Positions 1 to 5,968 of a stretch of DNA of 16,773 bases are shown one piece after another. The notes under the pieces were generated by a model. It did not search any database. It had not been told where the DNA came from and worked only from the letters and a program-made list of their open reading frames with translations. A program made the translations under genes and the position numbers. How positions within the stretch are numbered: position 1 is the first letter of the stretch; each line of letters starts with the position of its first letter. Location: positions 1 through 16,773 of the forward strand of contig JAJYGK010000025.1 in NCBI GenBank assembly GCA_021790715.1, given 5' to 3'. Origin of the DNA: Chloroflexota bacterium. Its GTDB lineage: Bacteria > Chloroflexota > Limnocylindria > Limnocylindrales > CSP1-4.

Positions 1-24
1 GTCCGAGTCCGAGTCCGAGTCCGA
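1..24. repeat. GTCCGA hexamer tandem repeat (at least 4 copies)
   Basis: Four perfect head-to-tail copies of GTCCGA start at the first base, so the array probably continues to the left of the window. A hexamer keeps reading frame: the + frame starting at base 1 reads as alternating Val-Arg and stops at TGA 31-33. It could therefore be the repetitive tail of an upstream gene or a plain intergenic microsatellite. The sequence does not decide between these. Confidence 0.85.
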
Positions 25-33
25 GAGCCATGA

Positions 34-405
34 ACTGCCGCTAGTAGATGCTGGCGCGCGATCGAGCGGCCCGGGCCCTGGGAGCCCGGAGGGACGCCGA
101 AACCTGATGCACCGCCCGGCGGCGGAACCGGTATCGGGCCCGGGCTGACGCCGGGACGCGCGTGCCGGGACGGACTCCGCAGCCGCCAGCCCCCGAACGC
201 GCCAACGATAGCGCCCGCGGCCGGAACGGCACCCCGGCCCCGGAATGAACCTGCGTCTCGGCGCGGCTCGCGGCGCGCCGGCGGGAGGGCACGGATCAGG
301 GCAGTCCCCGCCGGACCATGGCCGCCACGTCCCGACGGCCATCCGCTTCCAGGCCCGCGGGTCTAGCGGAGCGCAGCCATGGACTGCCTCTAGCACGGGC
401 CCCCT
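34..405. other. Gene-free, inverted-repeat-rich leader region
   Basis: No open frame here shows the strong G/C third-position bias of the real genes, and I recognise no tRNA or known riboswitch core. It does hold several dyads: AGCCCGG (83-89) with CCGGGCT (140-146), ATGGCCG (318-324) with CGGCCAT (336-342), GCAGTCC (301-307) with GGACTGC (381-387), the palindrome CCCGCGGG (354-361), and GCCCC (399-403) with GGGGC (413-417). Such stems are common by chance in GC-rich DNA, so a structured RNA is possible but unproven. Confidence 0.5.
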
Positions 406-407
406 GC

Positions 408-435
408 TTGACGGGGCTGTCGCGAGTGGTAGCAT
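408..435 (+). promoter_or_regulatory. Candidate sigma-70-type promoter of the PI operon
   Basis: TTGACG (408-413) matches five of six bases of the -35 consensus. After a 16-nt spacer, TAGCAT (430-435) matches four of six bases of the -10 consensus. Transcription would begin near 442, just before the regulator gene at 480. An alternative -10 is the TATATA/TATAAA run at 447-454, but no good -35 sits 16-18 nt before it. This is visual matching only. Confidence 0.4.
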
Positions 436-443
436 CAGCAACG

Positions 444-470
444 CTTTATATAAAGTCCCACTCACGTGAG
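444..470. promoter_or_regulatory. Twin palindromes, candidate operator for the ArsR-type regulator
   Basis: CTTTATATAAAG (444-455) and CTCACGTGAG (461-470) are both perfect palindromes, five bases apart, in the only AT-rich patch of the leader. An outer dyad, GAGTGG (424-429) with CCACTC (458-463), overlaps both. ArsR-family dimers bind dyads at or just downstream of promoters and usually repress their own operon, so this is the natural place for autoregulation. The second palindrome also overlaps the presumed ribosome binding site (GTGAGG, 466-471). Confidence 0.45.
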
Positions 471-479
471 GCCACTGCC

Positions 480-863
480 CTGCCCTCCCCGGCACACATC
501 CGGTCGACCATCGCGACCATCACGGCCGCCCCGGACGAGCTCCGCGACCTGCGCGCCTTCCACAAGGCGCTGGGTGACGTGACCCGGCTCCGGATGATCC
601 GCCGGCTCGCCGAGTCCCCGGCGACCGTCACCGACCTGGTCGAGCTCGTCGACCTGTCCCAGCCGCTCGTCTCCTGGCACCTGCGCACGCTGCGGGCCGC
701 CGGCCTCGTCGAGACGCGCCGGGTGGGCCGCGAGGTCATCTGCTCGCTCCGGCGCGACGAGTTCGAGCGCTACCAGCGCAGCCAGGAGCGACTCCTGGCG
801 GAACCGCTGGCAGACGGCCCGGGCGGCGGCGCACCGGTGGCGGCGGACGGAGCGACGGCGTGA
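480..863 (+). CDS. ArsR-family winged-helix transcriptional regulator
   Basis: Predicted dimeric DNA-binding repressor, 127 aa if started at CTG 480. The winged helix runs from about residue 30 to 91: an ALGDVTRLRMIRRL helix, the recognition helix SQPLVSWHLRTLRAAGLV (60-77), then a beta wing (ETRRVGREVICSL). There is one cysteine (C88) and no CxC-type metal site, so it is unlikely to be a classical metal sensor; the effector is unknown. Start choice: ATG 318 and GTG 426 are in frame, but codons before about 480 lack the third-position G/C bias, and GTG 426 lies inside the promoter candidate. GTGAGG (466-471) sits 8 nt before CTG 480, where coding bias begins abruptly. If CTG is wrong, GTG 426 is next best. 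The stop overlaps the pgsA start as GTGA, so it probably controls the lipid operon as well as itself. Confidence 0.85.
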   Translation: MPSPAHIRSTIATITAAPDELRDLRAFHKALGDVTRLRMIRRLAESPATVTDLVELVDLSQPLVSWHLRTLRAAGLVETRRVGREVICSLRRDEFERYQRSQERLLAEPLADGPGGGAPVAADGATA

Positions 864-1549
864 CCGAGCATTCGCTGGTCCCGCCGGAGACCAGGGCGCG
901 CATCAGGTCGCTGGCCGTGCCGGTGGCCCTCGCCGCCGGCCGCGTCGGGCTGACGCCCAACGCGCTGACGGTGATCGGGTTCCTCGGCGTCTGCGTCGCG
1001 GCGGGGCTCGCGGCGACCGGCCACTGGACCACGGCGGGCGTCGTGAGCCTCCTGTTCGCGGCGTTCGACATGCTCGACGGGGCGCTCGCACGGGCGACGG
1101 CGCGGGTGTCCCGCTTCGGCGCGTTCCTCGACAGCACGCTCGACCGGGGCGGAGAGGGCGTGCTGTACGCGGGAATCGTCGCCGGGACCACGGCCGCGGC
1201 CTCGCCGCTGCCGGCCCTGGCCGCGCTGGCCATGATCTCGGCGTTCCTCGTCAGCTACACGCGTGCCCGCGCCGAGGGGCTCGGGTTCGGTGGCGACGTG
1301 GGCGTCGCGCCACGGGCGGAGCGGGTCGTCATCATGGGCATCGGTCTCGTCGTCACCGGGCTGACCGGCGGCATGGCGGGGGCGTCGGGTGCAGGCGGGT
1401 CGATCGACCTGTTCGGCTCCCGGCTGTCGACCTCCGGCGGACAACCCTGGCTTGCGGCGACACTCGTCATCCTGTTCGCCCTCAGCACCATCACGGTCCT
1501 CCAGCGGGTCTGGCATGTTCGCGCCCAGGCGCATCGAGTGAAGGAGTAG
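860..1549 (+). CDS. pgsA: Phosphatidylinositol-phosphate synthase (CDP-alcohol phosphatidyltransferase)
   Basis: Integral membrane enzyme, 229 aa, predicted to join CDP-diacylglycerol and inositol-3-phosphate to give phosphatidylinositol phosphate plus CMP on the cytosolic face. The complete CDP-alcohol phosphatidyltransferase motif DxxDGxxARx8Gx3Dx3D is present: D70, D73, G74, A77, R78, G87, D91, D95. The PIP-synthase subtype is supported by RVGLTPNALT (28-37) and by TRARAEGLGF followed by PRAER (residues 134-155). These resemble the inositol-phosphate-binding arginine region of actinobacterial PIP synthases rather than PG-phosphate synthases. Several hydrophobic helices follow the usual plan. 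The GTG start overlaps the regulator stop by four bases (GTGA). The gene directly downstream makes its inositol-phosphate substrate, which strengthens the assignment. Confidence 0.88.
   Translation: MTEHSLVPPETRARIRSLAVPVALAAGRVGLTPNALTVIGFLGVCVAAGLAATGHWTTAGVVSLLFAAFDMLDGALARATARVSRFGAFLDSTLDRGGEGVLYAGIVAGTTAAASPLPALAALAMISAFLVSYTRARAEGLGFGGDVGVAPRAERVVIMGIGLVVTGLTGGMAGASGAGGSIDLFGSRLSTSGGQPWLAATLVILFALSTITVLQRVWHVRAQAHRVKE
1541..1546 (+). promoter_or_regulatory. Ribosome binding site of ino1 (AAGGAG)
   Basis: AAGGAG lies inside the last codons of pgsA, 11 nt before the GTG at 1558. It supports that GTG as the start and indicates coupled translation of the two genes. Confidence 0.65.
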
Positions 1550-1557
1550 CGAATCAA

Positions 1558-2826
1558 GTGGACGAGACGAAGAAGGTCACCCCGACCGCGGGCGGCACCA
1601 ACGGCAACGGCGCCGGCGCCAGCGCGTCGACCGGAGCGGCGCAGCGTCAGCCGCGGCGCAAGGACGGCAAGATCCGCGTCGCGATCATCGGCGTCGGGAA
1701 CTGCGCGAGCAGCCTGGTGCAGGGCCGCTACTACTACGAGAACGCGGATCCCGAGGACACGATCCCGGGGATCATGCACGTCGACCTCGGCGGCTACCAC
1801 ATCCGCGACATCGAGTTCGTCGCGGCGTTCGACATCGACAAGAACAAGGTCGGCAAGGACCTGTCCGAGGCGATCTACGCCAAGCCGAACAACACGTACG
1901 TCTTCCAGCAGGTCTCGAACCTCGGCGTGAAGGTCGAGCGCGGGATGACGCACGATGGCCTGGGCAAGTACCTCAGCCAGGTCATCGAGAAGGCGCCGGG
2001 CCCGACGGCCGACATCACCGGGATCCTGCGCGAGCGCGAGGTCGACGTCGTCATCAACTACCTGCCCGTCGGCTCCGAGGAGGCGACGAAGTGGTACGTC
2101 GAGCAGGCTCTCAACGCCGGCGTCGCCGTCGTCAACTGCATCCCGGTCTTCATCGGCCGCGAGCCGTACTGGCAGCGCCGCTTCGCCGAGGCCGGCCTGC
2201 CGGTCATCGGTGACGACGTCAAGAGCCAGGTCGGGGCGACGATCAGCCACCGCGTCATGACCCGCCTCTTCATGGACCGCGGCGTCAAGCTCGAGCGGAC
2301 CTACCAGCTCAACTTCGGCGGCAACACCGACTTCCTGAACATGCTCGAGCGCGAGCGCCTCGAGTCCAAGAAGATCTCGAAGACGAACGCCGTCACCTCG
2401 ATGCTCGACTACGAGATGGACCCGGACGACATCCACGTCGGCCCGTCGGACCACGTGCCGTGGCTGCAGGACCGCAAGTGGTGCTACATCCGGATGGAGG
2501 GCACGACGTTCGGTGACGTGCCGCTCAACGCCGAGCTCAAGCTCGAGGTCTGGGACAGCCCGAACAGCGCCGGCGTGGTCATCGACGCCGTCCGCTGCCT
2601 GAAGCTCGGCCTCGACCGCGGGCTCACCGGGACGCTCGTCGGCCCGTCGTCGTACTTCATGAAGAGCCCGCCCATCCAGATCCACGACGACATCGCGCGC
2701 GAGCGCGTCGAGGCGTTCATCCGGGGCGAGGACAACGAGACGCTGCACGGCGACGAGCCCGCGCCCGCGAAGGTGACGAAGCGCGCGCCGCAGTCGAGGA
2801 AGCGCGCAGCCGCCGAGCGCGCCTGA
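1558..2826 (+). CDS. ino1: Inositol-3-phosphate synthase
   Basis: Cytosolic NAD-dependent enzyme converting glucose-6-phosphate to 1D-myo-inositol 3-phosphate, the first step of inositol synthesis. The 422-aa protein has the Rossmann start VAIIGVGNCASSL (41-53), the conserved GDDVKSQVGATISHR block (218-232), NFGGNTDFLNM (252-262), SDHVPWLQDRKW (297-308) and DSPNSAGV (333-340). All are typical of the bacterial (mycobacterial Ino1-like) form. It is longer than that form because of a Gly/Asn/Ala-rich N-terminal extension of about 35 residues and a basic Lys/Arg/Ala tail from about residue 402. The GTG start follows AAGGAG. Only 8 bp separate it from pgsA, which uses its product directly, so pathway assignment is firm. 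Confidence 0.94.
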   Translation: MDETKKVTPTAGGTNGNGAGASASTGAAQRQPRRKDGKIRVAIIGVGNCASSLVQGRYYYENADPEDTIPGIMHVDLGGYHIRDIEFVAAFDIDKNKVGKDLSEAIYAKPNNTYVFQQVSNLGVKVERGMTHDGLGKYLSQVIEKAPGPTADITGILREREVDVVINYLPVGSEEATKWYVEQALNAGVAVVNCIPVFIGREPYWQRRFAEAGLPVIGDDVKSQVGATISHRVMTRLFMDRGVKLERTYQLNFGGNTDFLNMLERERLESKKISKTNAVTSMLDYEMDPDDIHVGPSDHVPWLQDRKWCYIRMEGTTFGDVPLNAELKLEVWDSPNSAGVVIDAVRCLKLGLDRGLTGTLVGPSSYFMKSPPIQIHDDIARERVEAFIRGEDNETLHGDEPAPAKVTKRAPQSRKRAAAERA

Positions 2827-2839
2827 TCCGGGAGCATCG

Positions 2840-3973
2840 ATGGCGGCTGGCGACGGTCGCGGGGGGACGGCGCCGGGCGACCGCGTGAGCGGCGTCCGGT
2901 ACGCCCCCCACCGGCGGGGACCGGAGCGGCGACGGTCGCTCCGGATCCTGCAGCGCGTGCACGAGAAGGCCACGGTGCTGGCCTACCGGGCCGCGTCGTG
3001 GCTGCTCGGCCACCTGCCCGAGGAGCCGGTGGTGCTGATCGCGCAGGCCGGCTTCCTCGCGGGCTACGCGCTGTGGCCCGCGAAACGGCGCGCGATCACC
3101 GCCAACGCGAGCCACGTGCTCGGCCTGCCGGCGGAACACCCGCGCGTCGGCCGGCTGGCGCGCGCGACCTACCGCGCCTATGCCCGCTACGTGGTGGGGC
3201 TCATGCGGCTGCCGGCCCTGCCGCCCGAGGTGCCGGCCCGCCTGGTCGACGCAGGCGGTGAGCGCGGGCTGGAGTCGTTCAGGCGGCTCCACGAGCGGCT
3301 CCGCGACGAGGGCCGCGCGATGATCATCGTCACGCTCCACGTCGGCAGCATGGAGACGCTCGCGGCGGCCATGGCGTCGCACGGGTTCCCCGCCTACGGC
3401 GTCGCCGACGACACCGCGTTCCCCGAGCTGTACCAGCTGCTGGCCGAGCAGCGCCGACGGTGGGGCGTGCAGGTGATCGCGTGGCGCAACCTGCGCGAGA
3501 TCCACCGCGTCCTGCGCGACCGCGGCATCCTGGCCCTGCTGGTCGACTGGGGCTACCGGCCGGACGGGATCCCCGTCCGGTTCTTCGGCGACTGGACCAC
3601 GCTGCCGGCGGGCCCCGCGTCGCTCGCGGCGCGGACCGGGGCCGCCATCGTCCCGGTCGTGAACCGCCGGGGGCCGGACGGCCGCTACCACGCCGAGCAC
3701 GGCGAGCCGATCGAGGTCGAGTCCGGGTCGCCGGCGGCGATCCAGCGCGCCACCCAGGCGGTCGCCGAAGCGCTGCAGGCCGCGATCGAGGTCGCCCCGG
3801 AGCAGTGGTACTGCTTCAAGCCGATCTGGCCGGAGACGGACCGCGAGGGCGACGAGCTCGAGGCCCGAGCACACGAGGCGCTCGACGACGACGGCGACGC
3901 GGCTCGCGGCGGACGCGTCCGACGGGGCGGACGACGGCGGACAACGGCCGCGGAGCCGGTGGCGGATGGCTGA
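2840..3973 (+). CDS. LPLAT-family acyltransferase (first of a pair)
   Basis: Membrane-associated acyltransferase of the lipid A/PIM acyltransferase (LPLAT) family, 377 aa. The catalytic HX4E motif is HVGSME (H167, E172). The second conserved block is DWGYRPDGIPVRFFG (236-250), followed by LPAGPASLAARTGA and the C-terminal EQWYCFKPIW (321-330), all standard for the family. The N-terminal 35 residues are charged and not conserved. The last 45 residues form an acidic then Arg/Gly-rich tail beyond the usual domain end. CGGGAG (2829-2834) lies five bases before the ATG, and the gene begins 13 bp after ino1. By context it probably acylates a PI mannoside or a related glycolipid. It is the more divergent of the two acyltransferases, and its exact acceptor is not visible from sequence. 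Confidence 0.82.
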   Translation: MAAGDGRGGTAPGDRVSGVRYAPHRRGPERRRSLRILQRVHEKATVLAYRAASWLLGHLPEEPVVLIAQAGFLAGYALWPAKRRAITANASHVLGLPAEHPRVGRLARATYRAYARYVVGLMRLPALPPEVPARLVDAGGERGLESFRRLHERLRDEGRAMIIVTLHVGSMETLAAAMASHGFPAYGVADDTAFPELYQLLAEQRRRWGVQVIAWRNLREIHRVLRDRGILALLVDWGYRPDGIPVRFFGDWTTLPAGPASLAARTGAAIVPVVNRRGPDGRYHAEHGEPIEVESGSPAAIQRATQAVAEALQAAIEVAPEQWYCFKPIWPETDREGDELEARAHEALDDDGDAARGGRVRRGGRRRTTAAEPVADG

Positions 3974-4988
3974 ACGGCGGACGCCGGACGGCGCGGCTCC
4001 GGACGGGGAGACGCCGGCCGGAGGCGGGAGGCGGAGCCTGCCGCCGGAGAAGGTGCGCCGGCGCGCGACGCTGCGCCAGCGGGCGCTCGCCCGCGCGATC
4101 GCCGTGGCGTCGGGCATTCTCTCGCGGCTTCCGCCGGGTCCCATGCAGCGCCTCGCCCACCTCGCCGGCGTCGGCTGGTACCTGGCCGCTCCGGCGCAGC
4201 GCGACCTCGCGCGCGCCAACCTGCGCCGGGTCTGCACCTGGCTCGACGAACAGGGCACGGCATCGCCCCGCGTGCGGCGCGCGGCGCACGATCCCGCCGC
4301 GCTCGAGCGGCTGCTGCGCGACGCGTTCGGGCACCGCGCGCGGTACTACCTCGAGGTCGCGATGAACGCGCGCTTCGACCCGCCCTATCTCGCCGCCCAC
4401 ATGGCGCTGGCCGACCCCGAGCTGGCGGAGCGGGTGCTGGGCCAGCCGGGCCCCATGATCGTCATCGGCCTCCACATGGGCGCGCTCGAGCTGCCCGCGC
4501 AGTACATCACGGTGACCCGTGGCCGCCACGCCGTCGCCCCGATGGAGACGCTGCCCAATGCCCCCCTGCAGGCGTACCTGGAACGGTCGCGGAGCCGCAC
4601 CGGGGTCGAGATCGTCCCGACCTCGCGCGCCCGGGAGGCCCTCGAGCGGGCGATCGAGCGCGGCGACATCGTCGGGCTGATCGCCGATCGCGACGTGTCT
4701 GGCCGGGGGGTCCCGGTCACCCTGTTCGGCGCGCCCGCGCGCCTGCCCGTCGGTCCGGGGGTCCTCGCCGTGACGAGCGGGGTGCCGGTGCTCGCGGCGG
4801 CGGCGATCCGGGTGGGGTACGGGGAGTACCGTGGGACGGTGATCCCGCTGGAGGTGCCCGCGACCGGCAGCCGCCACGAGCGCGCCCGGCAGTTCCTCGA
4901 GTCCGTTGCGCGCGCCTTCGAGCGGCTGATCGCGGAGGCGCCGGAGCAGTGGTGGTCCATCTTCCAGCCGATCTGGGGGCAGCCGTGA
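3966..4988 (+). CDS. PatA-like phosphatidylinositol mannoside acyltransferase (second of a pair)
   Basis: LPLAT-family acyltransferase, 340 aa, close in plan to mycobacterial PatA, which transfers an acyl chain to the mannose of PI mannosides. Visible signatures are the catalytic HMGALE (H170, E175; HX4E where PatA has HX4D), the block DRDVSGRGVPVTLFG (241-255), LPVGPGVLAV directly after it, and EQWWSIFQPIW near the C terminus (328-337). The N-terminal 30 residues are low-complexity. The ATG overlaps the end of the first acyltransferase by 8 bp. Sequence differs clearly from the first copy outside the motifs, so this is an old pair rather than a recent duplication. The PimA-like gene two positions downstream supports a PIM role. 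Confidence 0.82.
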   Translation: MAERRTPDGAAPDGETPAGGGRRSLPPEKVRRRATLRQRALARAIAVASGILSRLPPGPMQRLAHLAGVGWYLAAPAQRDLARANLRRVCTWLDEQGTASPRVRRAAHDPAALERLLRDAFGHRARYYLEVAMNARFDPPYLAAHMALADPELAERVLGQPGPMIVIGLHMGALELPAQYITVTRGRHAVAPMETLPNAPLQAYLERSRSRTGVEIVPTSRAREALERAIERGDIVGLIADRDVSGRGVPVTLFGAPARLPVGPGVLAVTSGVPVLAAAAIRVGYGEYRGTVIPLEVPATGSRHERARQFLESVARAFERLIAEAPEQWWSIFQPIWGQP

Positions 4989-5968
4989 GCGCCGCAGCAT
5001 CGTCGTCCGGCACGCCCGTCCGCATGGGGCGGGCGGACATCCACATCCACACGCTCGCCTCGGATGGCGTCGCCAGCGTCGAGGAGGTCCTCGAGCACGT
5101 CGAGCGCAACACCGACCTGGACGTGATCGCGATCAGCGACCACGAGCGGGTCGACGCGGCCATCGCGGGCCAGGCACTCGCGCGCGCCCGCGGGCTGCGG
5201 GTCGACGTCATCGTCGGCGAGGAGGTCACCACGCGCGGCGGCCACGTCCTGGCGCTGTTCCTCCGCGAGCGCATCCGGCCGCTCCAGTCGCTGCGCGCCA
5301 CGGTCGCGGCCGTCCACGAGCAGGGCGGCATCGCGATCGCCGCGCACCCCCTCGCCCCCTACCCGATCTGCGCCAGCGGCCGGGCGATCCGGCGCATGCA
5401 GGCCGACCCGGACCCGCGCTTCCACTTCGACGCGCTCGAGGCGTTCAACCCGACGAATGCCGGGCGGACGCACCACGCGAAGGTCGTCGCCCTTGCCGAC
5501 GAGCTCGGCATGGCCACGACCGGGGGCAGCGACGCGCACCTCCTCGAGGCGATCCAGACCGGCTACACCACGTTCCCCGGCCGCACCGCCGAGGATCTCC
5601 GGCGCGCGATCGTCGAGCGGCGCACCGGTTGGCACGGCGAGTTCTGGACGTTCGGGTTCCAGGTCCTCATGTACGGGCGCCAGCTGCGCAAGTACAGCCG
5701 CGACATCCGTGACGACCTGCGGGGCGCCCTGCTGCGCACCGGGACGGGCCGCGACCTGGGGTACCCGGGCGGGAACCTCCGCCCGCCCAGGTTCACGGGC
5801 GCGACCGCGGAGGACGCGTACCGGATCGCCCCGTACCGGCCCGCGGACGAGCTGCTCGCCGACGAGCGGCGGCCGGCGGCCGGCGCCCTGCCGGGCGAGG
5901 GCGCGGACAACTCGGCGGCTGCCGATGCCGGTGAGGAGGTGCTGACCGGGCGGGGGGCGGCGCCGTGA
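4985..5968 (+). CDS. PHP-domain metal-dependent phosphoesterase
   Basis: Cytosolic PHP-superfamily protein, 327 aa from GTG 4985. All metal-ligand positions of the trinuclear PHP site are visible: HIHT (H20, H22), SDG (D27), ISDHE (D52, H53), GEE (E79), GHVLAL (H87), AHP (H121) and GSDAH (D183, H185). An intact phosphoesterase active site is therefore expected. The domain ends near residue 215. A further 110 residues hold an aromatic stretch (WHGEFWTFGFQVLMYG) and a basic stretch that I do not recognise. GTG 4985 overlaps the previous stop as GTGA, like other junctions here; an in-frame ATG 36 bases upstream would lie inside the acyltransferase gene. Substrate is not shown by sequence. Lying between PIP synthase and PimA-type genes, it is a candidate for the phosphatase that turns PI-phosphate into PI. 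Confidence 0.85.
   Translation: MSAAASSSGTPVRMGRADIHIHTLASDGVASVEEVLEHVERNTDLDVIAISDHERVDAAIAGQALARARGLRVDVIVGEEVTTRGGHVLALFLRERIRPLQSLRATVAAVHEQGGIAIAAHPLAPYPICASGRAIRRMQADPDPRFHFDALEAFNPTNAGRTHHAKVVALADELGMATTGGSDAHLLEAIQTGYTTFPGRTAEDLRRAIVERRTGWHGEFWTFGFQVLMYGRQLRKYSRDIRDDLRGALLRTGTGRDLGYPGGNLRPPRFTGATAEDAYRIAPYRPADELLADERRPAAGALPGEGADNSAAADAGEEVLTGRGAAP

Noticed and set aside
41..292. An 83-codon minus-strand open frame in the leader region
   Set aside because: Arg/Ala-rich, no codon bias or ribosome binding site; no support as a gene.
318..479. N-terminal extension of the regulator from ATG 318
   Set aside because: Third codon positions here are not G/C-biased, and the stretch covers the promoter candidate and both palindromes.
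480..863. Regulator as an arsenic or metal sensor
   Set aside because: Only one cysteine is present and the usual metal-ligand motif in the helix before the recognition helix is absent.
4949..4984. Start of the PHP protein at ATG 4949
   Set aside because: It would overlap the acyltransferase by 40 bases; GTG 4985 makes the four-base overlap seen at other junctions and removes only non-domain residues.
1255..5635. Long minus-strand open frames across ino1, the acyltransferases and the PHP gene
   Set aside because: They mirror well-recognised + strand genes and have low-complexity composition.
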